A stretch of 64,000 bases of DNA, taken from Streptomyces seoulensis. GTDB lineage: Bacteria > Actinomycetota > Actinomycetes > Streptomycetales > Streptomycetaceae. The translations under genes and the position numbers were made by a program. Position 1 is the stretch's first letter; every line of letters begins with the position of its first letter. Below the pieces are notes generated by a model. The model searched no databases and was not told the DNA's origin. It was given only the letters and a program-made list of their open reading frames with translations. The stretch covers positions 1,054,001 to 1,118,000 of the forward strand of contig NZ_CP032229.1 in assembly GCF_004328625.1 (NCBI RefSeq), written 5' to 3'. Shown here one piece after another: positions 8,122-17,120 of this stretch.

Positions 8122-9755
8122 TTGGGCTCCCCCTCGTCGCCGGCTCCGGTGTCGGCCGAGTCGTCGATCAGATGCAGGTAGGCGGTCGGATTCCGGGTGA
8201 AGTCGGTGGGGTGGGCGCCTTCGTTGCCCTTCTTCATGCCCTCCCAGAAGGCGTCGACCCACATGCCCGGTTCGCGGTCGAGAAGCTTCTGCCGCTCCGG
8301 GTCGGCCGGGGGCCGGGGCTCGGGTTCGGGCTGGGACCAGATGCTGGGCCGCCCCTCGCGCTCGGCCTGCTCGATGGCGGCCTGTTCGGCGTAGCGCTGG
8401 CTGAGCGGTACGGTCACCCGGCTGCGGCGCTGCGGCAGCCCGTTCGGCGTCCACTCGGTGACCTCGGGGGCGTCGTCCTCCATCGAGGTGGGTGCCGGGA
8501 CGCGCGGTGCGGTGGGGCGGCGGCGCTTGGGCGGCCGCTTGGGACCCTCCAGCGCGCCGAGTTCGGGCATCGGTACGGCGGTGGCGCCGATGCCGTGCGC
8601 GGCGCCGACGCCGGGTTCGGTGGTGAGCATGTCGCGGGGGACGACGAGGATGGCGCGGACGCCGCCGTACGCGGAGGCGCGCAGCGAGACGTCCATGTCG
8701 AAGGCGTTGCAGAGCCGGCCGACCACGGCGAGGCCGAGCCGGGGGCTGTCGCCGAGGTTGTGCGCGTCGTCGTCGGCGCGGGCGTCCAGGATCATCTGCT
8801 CGATCCGGGCCCGGCCCTCCTCGCTGAGGCTGACGCCGGCGTCCTCGATCTCGATGGCGAGGCCGCTCTGCACCTCGAAGGCGGTGACATGCACCTTGGT
8901 CGAGGGCGGCGAGTAGCGGGTGGCGTTGTCGAACAGCTCGGCGGCCGCGTGGATGACCGGCTCGACCGAGGTGCCCTTGATGTTGATGTTGACGATCGAG
9001 GCGAGGTTGATCCGGGGGAACTCCAGGATGCGGGACATCGCGCCCCGCAGCACGCTGTAGAGCGAGACGGGCACCGGCCACTGGCGCCCCGGCCGGCCGC
9101 CGCCGAGGACCGAGATGGAGTCGGCGAGGCGGCCGATCAGCGCGGTGCCGTGGTCGACGCGCAGCAGGTCGTCGAAGACCTCGGCGTTGCGGCCGTGGTC
9201 CTCCTCCATCTCCCGCAGTTCCTTGGCCTGTTGGTGGACGATGGCCTGCACGCGCCGGGCGGTGGTGACGAAGGCCCGCTGAGTGGCGTCCCTCATGTTG
9301 ATCTCGTGCTCGGCACCGCGCAGCGCGACCCGGAGCAACTCGCGCTGGGACGGCGGGAGATGACGCAGCTCGGGGTCCTCGTCGACGACGGTGCGCAGCA
9401 CGTCCCGCAGTCGCTCGCCACCGCGCAGCCGCCCGAGCGCCAGCGGCAGCACCTCGGAGCCGAGGCGGACGATCTCCGCGTCATGCGCGGCGATGCGCTG
9501 CTCCAGATACGCGGTGTGCCGGGCGTTCTCGGCTTCCACGGACCGGAGTTGACGCCCGCGCCGCACCACCTCGCTCGCGGTGGCGAGCAGCAGCGCGGTG
9601 GCCACCAGCCCACAGCAGGCGACGGCGATCCGGGCGGGGCCCGGCACCAGGAACACGGCGGCCGCGGTGATCGCGGCCATCACCAGGGCGGGCGGCAACA
9701 ACACCTGTGCGTACGGTCGTTCACGGACACCGGGAGGTTTCTGAACACTCACCAT
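8118..9755 (-). CDS. cvnA: Conservon sensor-like membrane ATPase (cvnA, atypical histidine kinase)
   Basis: A 545-aa nitrate/sulfonate-sensor-like protein heading the conservon. Two closely spaced hydrophobic segments near residues 18-60 (ALVMAAITAAAVFLV and IAVACCGLVATALLLATA) anchor it, with almost no extracellular loop. A coiled-coil-prone middle section follows, then a HATPase_c domain: N box AAELFDNATRYSPP, G1 IEIEDAGVSL, G2 LGLAVVGRLCNAF. I see no H-box histidine, as usual for CvnA, so autophosphorylation is doubtful. The C-terminal approximately 150 residues are charged and Pro-rich. ATG 9755 (MVSVQKPPG) is preferred to upstream in-frame starts, which add non-conserved residues; a GTG one codon later is also possible. 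Confidence 0.9.
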   Translation of the reverse strand: MVSVQKPPGVRERPYAQVLLPPALVMAAITAAAVFLVPGPARIAVACCGLVATALLLATASEVVRRGRQLRSVEAENARHTAYLEQRIAAHDAEIVRLGSEVLPLALGRLRGGERLRDVLRTVVDEDPELRHLPPSQRELLRVALRGAEHEINMRDATQRAFVTTARRVQAIVHQQAKELREMEEDHGRNAEVFDDLLRVDHGTALIGRLADSISVLGGGRPGRQWPVPVSLYSVLRGAMSRILEFPRINLASIVNINIKGTSVEPVIHAAAELFDNATRYSPPSTKVHVTAFEVQSGLAIEIEDAGVSLSEEGRARIEQMILDARADDDAHNLGDSPRLGLAVVGRLCNAFDMDVSLRASAYGGVRAILVVPRDMLTTEPGVGAAHGIGATAVPMPELGALEGPKRPPKRRRPTAPRVPAPTSMEDDAPEVTEWTPNGLPQRRSRVTVPLSQRYAEQAAIEQAEREGRPSIWSQPEPEPRPPADPERQKLLDREPGMWVDAFWEGMKKGNEGAHPTDFTRNPTAYLHLIDDSADTGAGDEGEPK

Positions 9756-9967
9756 GGATGCCTTCTGGGAAGAACGGTATATAGGGGAACAGGCGCCCGA
9801 ATCCATCTCAACCGGGTCCGCCGCGGGCGAGCCTAATCCGACCGGGACACCCCCGTGTCATATTCGGCAAGCACCTGAAATCCCCCGAGCAACAGGAGTA
9901 CCGTCACCCTATTTACACAGCGAGCACCCAATCGAACACGTTGAGTAATACCGTTCGCGCATACGAA

Positions 9968-9991
9968 AAGGGCCGACCGAAGCCGGCCCTT
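9968..9991 (-). terminator. Hairpin terminator after the helicase gene
   Basis: An 8-bp perfect stem (AAGGGCCG with CGGCCCTT) with an 8-base loop lies just past the helicase stop. On the minus strand the stem is followed by TTTT, the most Rho-independent-like terminator here. The rest of the 247-base gap to cvnA (9756-10002) is unusually AT-rich for this genome and must hold the conservon promoter; I cannot place -10/-35 boxes with confidence. Confidence 0.7.
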
Positions 9992-10002
9992 CCCGAGGTC
10001 CC

Positions 10003-12810
10003 TCATCCCACGGACGAGTAGGCCACCACTCCCCGCAGCAGCTGATCAACAGCCTTGCGCGCGTTCTTGGCGACCGTCGAGCCCTCCGCAGGAGCAGCCG
10101 CCGCGACCTGACCGAGAACGTCGATCACCTGCTTCGTCCACCGCACGAAGTCCCCCGCGGGCATCTCCGCCTCGCGCAGCACCTCGTCGAGCCCCTTGCC
10201 GGAAGCCCACTGGTGGACGATCCAGGCGAACCCGAGATCCGGCTCCCGCTGCCCGACCCCCTCGGTCTGGCTGATCCGGAAGTCCTCCTCCAGCGCGTCC
10301 AGCCGCCCCCAGATCCGCACCATCTCGCCGAGCGCGGACTGGGCCGGCCCGGAGGGCAGCTTGGGGGTCATGGCGTCGTCGCTGACCCGCGACTCGTACA
10401 CCAACGCCGAGACGCAGGCGGCGAGTTCGGCGGGGCCGAGCCCCTCCCACACGCCCTCGCGCAGGCATTCGCTGGCCAGCAGGTCCAACTCGCCGTAGAG
10501 CCGGGCGAGCCGCTTGCCGTTGGCGGTGACCTCGTCGCCCCGGAGGTAGTCCAGTTCGGTCAGCAGGGCCACGATCCGGTCGAAGGTCCGCGCGATGGTG
10601 TTGGTGCGGCCCTCGATGCGCCGCTCCAGCTGCGAGGTGTCGCGCTGGAGCCGGTGGTAGCGCTCGGCCCAGCGGGCGTGGTCCTCGCGGTCGTCGCAGC
10701 CGTGGCAGGGGTGCGCGCGGATGGCGGTGCGCAGCCGGGCGATCTCCCGGTCGTCGGCGGCCTGCGCACGCTTCTTGCGGGCCCGCTCCGGCGGGATGTG
10801 CCCGGCCTTGGTGCGCAGCGCGGAGGCGAGGTCCCGACGGGACTGCGGGGAGCGGGCGTTGAACGTCTTCGGGATGCGCATCCGGTCCAGCGCCTCCACC
10901 GGGACCGGGAAGTCCATCGACGCCAGCCGCTTGACCTGCCGTTCGGCGGTGAGCACCAGCGGGCGGGGCCCGTCGTGGTGGTCGAAGCCCCGCTGGCCGC
11001 CGGTCCGCCCGGCGGGCACGCCCGGGTCGAGCACGAGGGCGAGGCCCGCGTACTTGCCGGTGGGCACGTGGATGATGTCGCCCGGCTTGAGCTTCTCCAG
11101 GGCGACTGCGGCCTCGGCGCGCCGCTGGTTGGCGCCCTGCCGGGCCAGCTCGGTCTCCCGGTCCTTGAGTTCGCGGCGCAGCCGCGCGTACTCGTCGAAG
11201 TCGCCGAGGTGGCAGGTCATGGAGTCCTTGTAGCCCTCCAGGCCCTCCTCGTTGCGCTGCACCTGCCGGGAGATCCCGACGACCGACTTGTCGGCCTGGA
11301 ACTGCGCGAACGACGTCTCCAGCAGCTCCCGCGAGCGGTGCCGCCCGAACTGCTCGACCAGGTTGACCGCCATGTTGTACGACGGCTTGAAGCTGGAGCG
11401 CAGCGGATAGGTGCGGGTGCCCGCGAGCCCGGCGAGGTGCTCGGGGCTCATCCCCCGCTGCCACAGCACCACGGCGTGGCCCTCGACGTCGATGCCCCGG
11501 CGGCCGGCCCGGCCGGTGAGCTGGGTGTACTCGCCGGGGGTGATGTCGGCGTGCTGTTCGCCGTTCCACTTGACGAGCTTCTCCAGCACCACCGAGCGGG
11601 CTGGCATGTTGATGCCGAGCGCGAGGGTCTCGGTGGCGAACACGGCCTTGACCAGGCCGCGTACGAACAGCTCCTCCACGACCTCCTTGAAGGTCGGCAG
11701 CATGCCGGCGTGGTGGGCGGCGATGCCGCGCTCCAGGCCCTCCAGCCATTCGTAGTAGCCGAGGACGTGCAGGTCCTCGGGCGGGATGTTCGCGGTGCGC
11801 TCCTCGACCAGGGCGCGGACCTGCTCCCGCTCCTCCTCGTCGTTGAGCCTGAGCCCCGCGTACATGCACTGCTGGACGGCGGCCTCGCAGGCGGCGCGGC
11901 TGAAGATGAAGGTGATGGCGGGCAGCAGGCCCTCGGCGTCCAGGCGCTCGATGACCTCGGGGCGGCCCGGTGTCCAGGCGCGCTGGCGCTGCCGGCGCTC
12001 CCGCTCCCGGTCGGCCTCGCGCATGGCGCGGCCGCGCCTGCGGTCCTGGTAGGAGGGCCGGGTGGCCTCCATCCGGGCGAGCCGGGCGAGGTCGGGGTTG
12101 ACGGCCTTCTTGGCTCCCTCGCCCTCCTCGAACAGGTCGTACATCCGCCGCCCGGCGAGCACGTGCTGGAACAGCGGTACGGGGCGGTGCTCGGAGACGA
12201 TCACCTCGGTGTCGCCGCGCACGGTGTCCAGCCAGTCGCCGAACTCCTCGGCGTTGGACACGGTGGCCGACAGCGACACCAGGGTCACCGACTCGGGCAG
12301 GTGGATGATCACCTCTTCCCAGACGGCGCCCCGGAAGCGGTCGGAGAGGTAGTGCACCTCGTCCATGACCACGTAGCCGAGGCCCAGAAGGGTCTGGGAG
12401 CCCGCGTACAGCATGTTGCGCAGCACCTCGGTCGTCATGACGACGATCGGGGCGTCGGAGTTGACGCTGTTGTCACCGGTGAGGAGGCCGACCTTGTCGG
12501 CTCCGTAGCGGCGGCACAGGTCGGCGTACTTCTGGTTCGACAGGGCCTTGATGGGCGTCGTGTAGAAGCATTTCTTGCCCTGCTCCAGGGCGAGCTGGAC
12601 GGCGAACTCGCCCACGATCGTCTTGCCCGAGCCGGTGGGGGCGGCCACCAGCACGCCCTTGCCGTCCTCGAGTGCGGTGCAGGCTTCCACCTGGAAGTCG
12701 TCGAGGCCGAAGTCGTACATCTCGCGGAAGCCCGCGAGCGCGGTGGCCTGCTCGGCGGCCCGCACTCGGGATGCCGCGTACCGCTCGGCCGGTGAGAGGT
12801 CCTCTGTCAT
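10003..12810 (-). CDS. DEAD/DEAH-box RNA helicase of the Ski2/Mtr4 (Dob10, HelY) family
   Basis: A 935-aa superfamily 2 helicase probably acting in RNA turnover or surveillance. Motif I is AAPTGSGKTIVGEF, motif II VVMDEVHYLSD (DEVH), motif III SLSATVSNAEEF, motif V LALGINMPARSVV and motif VI QLTGRAGRRGID. The C-terminal DSHCT domain (FAWIVHQWASGKGLDEVLREAEMPAGDFVRWTKQVIDVLGQV) defines the Ski2/Mtr4 branch, and a basic KOW-like insert surrounds GKYAGLALVLDPG. ATG 12810 (MTEDLSPAERYA) was chosen because the open frame upstream lacks coding character. In S. coelicolor the same gene, from memory, neighbours tatC. Confidence 0.93.
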   Translation of the reverse strand: MTEDLSPAERYAASRVRAAEQATALAGFREMYDFGLDDFQVEACTALEDGKGVLVAAPTGSGKTIVGEFAVQLALEQGKKCFYTTPIKALSNQKYADLCRRYGADKVGLLTGDNSVNSDAPIVVMTTEVLRNMLYAGSQTLLGLGYVVMDEVHYLSDRFRGAVWEEVIIHLPESVTLVSLSATVSNAEEFGDWLDTVRGDTEVIVSEHRPVPLFQHVLAGRRMYDLFEEGEGAKKAVNPDLARLARMEATRPSYQDRRRGRAMREADRERERRQRQRAWTPGRPEVIERLDAEGLLPAITFIFSRAACEAAVQQCMYAGLRLNDEEEREQVRALVEERTANIPPEDLHVLGYYEWLEGLERGIAAHHAGMLPTFKEVVEELFVRGLVKAVFATETLALGINMPARSVVLEKLVKWNGEQHADITPGEYTQLTGRAGRRGIDVEGHAVVLWQRGMSPEHLAGLAGTRTYPLRSSFKPSYNMAVNLVEQFGRHRSRELLETSFAQFQADKSVVGISRQVQRNEEGLEGYKDSMTCHLGDFDEYARLRRELKDRETELARQGANQRRAEAAVALEKLKPGDIIHVPTGKYAGLALVLDPGVPAGRTGGQRGFDHHDGPRPLVLTAERQVKRLASMDFPVPVEALDRMRIPKTFNARSPQSRRDLASALRTKAGHIPPERARKKRAQAADDREIARLRTAIRAHPCHGCDDREDHARWAERYHRLQRDTSQLERRIEGRTNTIARTFDRIVALLTELDYLRGDEVTANGKRLARLYGELDLLASECLREGVWEGLGPAELAACVSALVYESRVSDDAMTPKLPSGPAQSALGEMVRIWGRLDALEEDFRISQTEGVGQREPDLGFAWIVHQWASGKGLDEVLREAEMPAGDFVRWTKQVIDVLGQVAAAAPAEGSTVAKNARKAVDQLLRGVVAYSSVG

Positions 12811-12928
12811 CGTGCTTTCGAGCGTACCGGCCCGCACCGACAACAGGACGATCATTATCGCTTCCCACGCCCACCTAAACGGAACGACCACCTCCGCCCG
12901 GCCCGCGCGGGCGGCCGGTCACGTGGAG

Positions 12929-12961
12929 GAGGGGCCGGACGGAAGATCCGTCCGGCCCCTC
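12929..12961. terminator. Strong hairpin downstream of tatC
   Basis: A 15-bp perfect inverted repeat (GAGGGGCCGGACGGA ... TCCGTCCGGCCCCTC) with a 3-base loop lies 20 bases past the tatC stop, also upstream of the helicase start. It has no T-run, the common Streptomyces form. It separates tatAC from the helicase. Confidence 0.8.
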
Positions 12962-12981
12962 GCTCGCGGGTACTGGTCCGC

Positions 12982-13923
12982 TCAGGTGACGTCGTCGTAG
13001 CCCTCGTGGCGGCCCGGCGGCAGCGCCTCGGTCTGGCGGCCCTGCTCGGGGACGGCGGCGGTCAGCCGCTCCGGGCCGGTGATCGGCTCCGGCCGGTGAT
13101 CGAGCGGCGAGGCTTCGTCGTCGTCCAGTTCGGCCGCCTCGTCGGCGCGCTCGCGGCGGCGGTCGTTGAGCAGCGCGATGCCGACGGCGATGAAGTACAG
13201 CACCACGATGGGGCCGGCCAGCGCGATCATGCCGAAGGGGTCCGTGGTGGGGGTGGCGACGGCGCCGAAGACGAAGACGCCCATGACCACACCGCGCCAC
13301 CAGCCGGCCATGCGGCGCCCGGTCACCACACCGGCGAAGTTCAGCATGACCAGCAGCAGCGGCAGCTCGAAGGCGCCGCCGAAGATGAGGATCATCCGGA
13401 CGATGAAGTCCAGGACCTTGTCCATCGGCAGGATGTTCGCCGAGCCGTCGGGGGTGATGCCCAGCAGCACCCGCATGCTGATCGGCAGGATCGTGTAGGC
13501 GAGCCAGGCGCCCGCCAGGAACAGCGGCACGGCCGCGGCCACGAACCCGTAGGTGTACTTGCGCTCGTTGCGGTGCAGGCCCGGCGCGATGAACGCCCAG
13601 AGCTGGTAGAGCCACACGGGGCTGGAGAGGACCACGCCCGCCATGAAGCAGACCTTCACCGTGGTGGTGAAGGGCGACAGCAGGTCGGTGTAGGCGATGA
13701 CCGCGCAGGAGCCTCCGGTGGACTCACCCAGGCCACCGGTGCAGCGCGGGACCGGATGCGAGAGGAAGGACATCAGGTTCTGGCTGTAGAAGGCGACCAC
13801 CACGGAGACGACCGTGATCGCCAACATGCCCTTGGCGAGCCGGTTGCGCAGCTCGCGCAGGTGCTCCACGAGGGGCATCCGCCCCTCGGGGTCCTTCTCT
13901 TTCTTGCGGGCAGACTTGAGCAA
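12982..13923 (-). CDS. tatC: Twin-arginine translocase subunit TatC
   Basis: The 313-aa core receptor of the Tat pathway, which exports folded proteins with RR signal peptides across the cytoplasmic membrane. The signature MPLVEHLRELRNRL precedes the first transmembrane helix, and later segments include YQLWAFIAPGLHRNERKY, VAAAVPLFLAGAWLAY and PFGMIALAGPIVVLYFIAVGIAL; six helices are expected and the pattern fits. The start codon appears to be TTG at 13923, with AGGA 7 bases upstream; the internal ATG (M16) would remove a conserved basic leader. A charged tail of about 60 residues follows the last helix. It is 45 bases downstream of tatA. Confidence 0.95.
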   Translation of the reverse strand: MLKSARKKEKDPEGRMPLVEHLRELRNRLAKGMLAITVVSVVVAFYSQNLMSFLSHPVPRCTGGLGESTGGSCAVIAYTDLLSPFTTTVKVCFMAGVVLSSPVWLYQLWAFIAPGLHRNERKYTYGFVAAAVPLFLAGAWLAYTILPISMRVLLGITPDGSANILPMDKVLDFIVRMILIFGGAFELPLLLVMLNFAGVVTGRRMAGWWRGVVMGVFVFGAVATPTTDPFGMIALAGPIVVLYFIAVGIALLNDRRRERADEAAELDDDEASPLDHRPEPITGPERLTAAVPEQGRQTEALPPGRHEGYDDVT

Positions 13924-13968
13924 CCCACGTCCTCATCTCGTGCGGCAGGCCGGTGATGCGGCCGCGGG

Positions 13969-14244
13969 TCAGCGCTGGGTGGTGTCCGTGGGCTCGTTGA
14001 CCGGGCGGGCGCTGTGCACGTCGCCGGGGGCCGACTGGATGGTGCGCTGGGCGGGCGGCTGCTCGCCGGGGGCGGGCGTGGTGGAGGTGCTGCCCTCCTC
14101 CTTCATCGCCTTCGCCTCGCTCTTGAGGATGCGCGCGGACTTGCCCAGCGAGCGGGCCATGTCCGGAAGCTTCTTCGCGCCGAAGAGCAGGAAGACGACG
14201 ACGAGAATGAGAATGATCTCGGTAGGACCGAGCCTTCCGATCAT
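13969..14244 (-). CDS. tatA: Twin-arginine translocase subunit TatA
   Basis: The 91-aa pore-forming Tat component: a single N-terminal membrane helix ([21 protein letters not shown]) containing the conserved FGxKKLP hinge, then an amphipathic helix ([23 protein letters not shown]) and a short disordered tail. The tatA-tatC pair is in the normal order; tatB is not in the window, as is usual in Streptomyces where it lies elsewhere. The 257 bases upstream (14245-14501) must hold the promoter, but I see no clear motif there. Confidence 0.95.
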   Translation of the reverse strand: MIGRLGPTEIILILVVVFLLFGAKKLPDMARSLGKSARILKSEAKAMKEEGSTSTTPAPGEQPPAQRTIQSAPGDVHSARPVNEPTDTTQR

Positions 14245-14501
14245 GAGTTAGTACCTTCTCACCGAGGCGGGGGTGGGGGTGCTGTCCGACCGCTCGGACA
14301 AGCGTCCGGATGGTCGTGCCGGCAGCGATCGTAACGCTCCGGGGTAAACGAGAGGCAATCCCCGTGCGTACTCCCGGTCCGCGGCACGCGCCTCGTTCGC
14401 CGCACCGCGACCAGCAGCGTACCCGTACGTCCGTCCCGCATGACAGGGCGAAGTGACGCAAACCGCTTGTGGCGTTTCCGTGGCTGTGGAAGGCGCGCAG
14501 G

Positions 14502-14696
14502 TCAGAGTGTGTCGGCGGCGCGGGCGGTGTGCACCGCGGCCCGCTCCAGGTCCTCGGCGGCGCGGCTGATGCGCCGCCCGGAGTCGGCGACCTGGAGGCC
14601 GAGTTGCCGCGCGGCAACGAAGACGCGGACGGCGAGCACCCCCAGCACGGCGAGGCCCAGAAATCCCATGGCTACCGCGAACATCGGCCAGAACAT
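14502..14696 (-). CDS. Small single-pass membrane protein, unknown function
   Basis: A 64-aa protein with one hydrophobic segment (MFAVAMGFLGLAVLGVLAVRVFVAARQLG) followed by a basic and Ala-rich helical tail (ADSGRRISRAAEDLERAAVHTARAADTL) that could form a coiled coil. From memory it is kept in Streptomyces between tatA and the WYL regulators (SCO1634-like). ATG 14696 was chosen; a GTG two codons upstream is possible and no strong ribosome site decides. It lies 32 bases after the zinc-ribbon gene in the same direction. Function unknown. Confidence 0.7.
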   Translation of the reverse strand: MFWPMFAVAMGFLGLAVLGVLAVRVFVAARQLGLQVADSGRRISRAAEDLERAAVHTARAADTL

Positions 14697-14728
14697 GAGC
14701 ACGAGCCTAGACCGTCCCGGAGCCGGCT

Positions 14729-15025
14729 TCAGACGGTGGAGTGCAGCCGCAGGGTCCGCACGCCGGCCCCGCTGAGCAGTTGCACGATCCGGTCCCCGGC
14801 GGGTTTGCGCACCGCCGTGCCGCACCCGGGGCAGGTGAAGGAGTAGAACGTGGTCCGGCTGGAGCCGCCGATGGCCAGCCGCAGCGCGTTCGCGAGGAGT
14901 TCGAACCGGCCTCGGCAGTCGGGGCAGGCCGCCTTGAACACCACGGGGACGGCGCGCCGCATCCCGGCGAAGGCGGCGGCCGCCGTCACCTCGCGCGCCG
15001 GCCCGGACACCGGGGTCTCGTTCAC
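14729..15025 (-). CDS. Small zinc-ribbon protein, unknown function
   Basis: A 98-aa protein with two CxxC knuckles, CPDC (about residues 34-37) and CPGC (about 65-68), which would bind one Zn ion. The middle section NALRLAIGGSSRTTFYSF is conserved-looking. The GTG start at 15025 shares four bases (GTGA) with the pafC stop, so it is coupled to the pafB-pafC transcript. A zinc ribbon produced with a DNA-damage regulator pair might be a transcription or RNA-binding accessory, but nothing in the sequence proves that. Confidence 0.78.
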   Translation of the reverse strand: MNETPVSGPAREVTAAAAFAGMRRAVPVVFKAACPDCRGRFELLANALRLAIGGSSRTTFYSFTCPGCGTAVRKPAGDRIVQLLSGAGVRTLRLHSTV

Positions 15026-16035
15026 GGCGTGTGCTCCCGCTCGTCGTGCACCTCGTGCTCCTCGTATGCGGCCAGCGCCTCGCGGGCGGCCCGGCGGGCG
15101 CGGTCGGCCAGGTCCGACGGCGACACGATCCGGCCGTCCGGACCGAGCCGCAGGGCGAGCCGGCGCAGCGAGGCCGGGTCGGGGGTGCGCAGCGTGATGC
15201 GCAGGCCGCCGTCGGGCAGTTCCTCGGCCGTGTCGTGCGGGTAGTACTCGGCGACCCAGCGCCCGCCGGGGCCGACCTCGACCACCACCTCGGGGTCCTC
15301 GGCGGCGGGCTGCACCAGCCCCTCGGACAGATCGCGCGGCTCTATCTCGGGCGGCGCGGCCGGCTCGTCGAGAATCCGGATCTCCGCGACCCGGTCCAGC
15401 CGGAAGGTACGGCGCGCCTCCGAGCGGCGGCACCACGCCTCGACGTAGGTGTGCCCCATGGTGACCAGGCGGATCGGGTCGATCTCCCGCTCGGTCAGCT
15501 CGTCGCGGGCCGGGGAGTAGTAGCGCACCCACAGCCGGCGGCGCTCGGAGATCGCCCGGTCGACGTCGGCGAAGACCCCGCCCTCGGACTCGAAGGTCAC
15601 CGACAGCCGGGAACTGGCCCCGGCCACCTCGCCGGCGGCGGTCTCCACCTTGGCGGTGGCCCGGACCAGTGCCTGCCGGTCGCTCTCGCGCAGGCCGGGC
15701 AGGGTGGCCACCGCGCGGGCGGCCACCAGCAGCGCGGTCGCCTCGTCGGCGGCGAGCCGGAGCGGCTCGGCCGCGTCCTCGCCGAGGGCGGCCGGGTTGT
15801 GCCACCAGATCCGCTCGCCGTCGGTGTCGATGTCCAGCAGGTCCCCGCCCCGGAAAGAGGTGCCGCACATGGGCAGCACGTCCAGGTCGGAGACGAGTTC
15901 GTCCTCGGTGATGCCGAAGGCGCGGGCCACGTCCGCGATCCGGGCGCCGGGGCGCTCACGCAGATACGTGACCAGCGACAGCATCCGCCGGGTCTGGTCG
16001 ATGGCGTTCACGGGCCGCGCCGGTTTGCCTGCCAT
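15022..16035 (-). CDS. pafC: WYL-domain transcriptional regulator PafC
   Basis: The 337-aa second subunit of the PafBC regulator, a transcription activator of the LexA-independent DNA-damage response in actinobacteria. The N-terminal winged helix (RMLSLVTYLRERPGARIADVARAFGITEDELVSDLDVL) is followed by the WYL domain with RLWVRYYSPARDELTEREIDPIRLVTMGHTYVEAWCRRSEARRTFRLDRVAEI, then the WCX extension to the C-terminus. WYL domains are thought to sense single-stranded nucleic acid. The ATG at 16035 follows pafB by 18 bases in one operon, with the zinc ribbon overlapping downstream. Confidence 0.93.
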   Translation of the reverse strand: MAGKPARPVNAIDQTRRMLSLVTYLRERPGARIADVARAFGITEDELVSDLDVLPMCGTSFRGGDLLDIDTDGERIWWHNPAALGEDAAEPLRLAADEATALLVAARAVATLPGLRESDRQALVRATAKVETAAGEVAGASSRLSVTFESEGGVFADVDRAISERRRLWVRYYSPARDELTEREIDPIRLVTMGHTYVEAWCRRSEARRTFRLDRVAEIRILDEPAAPPEIEPRDLSEGLVQPAAEDPEVVVEVGPGGRWVAEYYPHDTAEELPDGGLRITLRTPDPASLRRLALRLGPDGRIVSPSDLADRARRAAREALAAYEEHEVHDEREHTP

Positions 16036-16053
16036 GGTGTTCTCGCTCCGCTC

Positions 16054-17007
16054 TCAGCCCTTGGCCACGGCACGCAGCCGGTCCACCACGTCCGCCCGCA
16101 GTTCGGCCGGTTCCAGCACCACCACGTCCGGCCCGAACTCCACCAGCCAGGCGTCCAGCCCGTGCCCGTACGGGATCTCCAGCTCGTCCCAGCCGTCGCC
16201 CGCCTCGCGCACCTTGGTGGCCTTGGCGCGCAGGGGGTAGCCGGCACCCGTACGCAGCCGGATCAGCGCGGAGCGGTCGGCGGTCTCCCCCGCCCAGCCC
16301 CGTACCGTCTCCCGCACGGTCACCACGTCCGGGACCGGCGCGGTGAAGCCCGTACCGCGGGCGCGGACCTTGCCGGTGATCCTCGACAGCCGGAAGACCC
16401 GCTCCGCGCCGCGCTCGCAATCGAAGCCGGCCAGGTACCAGTGGCCGCGCCAGCACTCCAGCGCCCACGGCTCGACATGCCGGGTCTCGGGACGCGCGGC
16501 GGACGCCTTGCGGTAGTCGAAGACCACCGGGCGGCGGTCCCGGCAGGCCAGCATCAGCGGCTCGAACGCGGCCTCGTGCACCGGGATCCGGGGCTCCAGC
16601 GCGCCGTGCGAGCCGTAGGGGTCGACGTCCTCGGGCAGCCCGGCCGCGCGCAGCTTCTGCAGGGCGCCGCTGGCCGCGCCGGCCAGCCGGGCCTGCTGCC
16701 AGACCTTGGCGGCCAGGCCCAGGGCGGCGGCCTCCTCGGCGTCCAGGGTGATCGCGGGCAGCCGGTTGCTGTCACGGCGGGCGAGATAGCCGACCTCGCC
16801 CTCCAGGTTCTCCACGGTCTCGATGACCAGGCCCAGCTCGCGCAGGTCGTCCTTGTCCCGCTCGAACATGCGGTTGAAGGAGTCGTCCGACCCCGCTTCC
16901 AGGTACGCCTCGATGGACCCGCGCAGCTCGCGCTTGCTGAGCGGCCGCCGTGCGCCGAGCAGGCACAGCGCGAGGTTCATCAACCGCTCGGCCTTGGCAA
17001 TGGCCAT
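16054..17007 (-). CDS. pafB: WYL-domain transcriptional regulator PafB
   Basis: The 317-aa first subunit of the PafBC regulator. The N-terminal winged helix starts MAIAKAERLMNLALCLLGARRPLSKRELRG and includes NRMFERDKDDLRELGL; the WYL core is PVVFDYRKASAARPETRHVEPWALECWRGHWYLAGFDCERGAERVFRLSRI, and the WCX domain closes the protein. In mycobacteria pafB and pafC sit directly beside pafA; here pafA is about 1.8 kb away, separated by two FKBP genes on the same strand. Length is typical and the start ATG at 17007 is conserved. Confidence 0.93.
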   Translation of the reverse strand: MAIAKAERLMNLALCLLGARRPLSKRELRGSIEAYLEAGSDDSFNRMFERDKDDLRELGLVIETVENLEGEVGYLARRDSNRLPAITLDAEEAAALGLAAKVWQQARLAGAASGALQKLRAAGLPEDVDPYGSHGALEPRIPVHEAAFEPLMLACRDRRPVVFDYRKASAARPETRHVEPWALECWRGHWYLAGFDCERGAERVFRLSRITGKVRARGTGFTAPVPDVVTVRETVRGWAGETADRSALIRLRTGAGYPLRAKATKVREAGDGWDELEIPYGHGLDAWLVEFGPDVVVLEPAELRADVVDRLRAVAKG

Positions 17008-17120
17008 CGACGCCCTACGCCTTCCCTCATGTGCTTCCGACCGTCGACCGTACCGCCCCCGGGTGGCGCGGCAAAAGCCGAAGCAAAGAACGAGGGCCGT
17101 CGCGGACGAGAGCGGTCACA

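Noticed and set aside
9754..9948. Small 64-aa plus-strand frame upstream of cvnA
   Set aside because: Atypical codon use for this genome, no ribosome site and no recognisable product; the region is probably promoter DNA.
10213..12795. 860-aa plus-strand open frame opposite the helicase
   Set aside because: Shadow of the helicase gene; composition and lack of a ribosome site do not support a gene.
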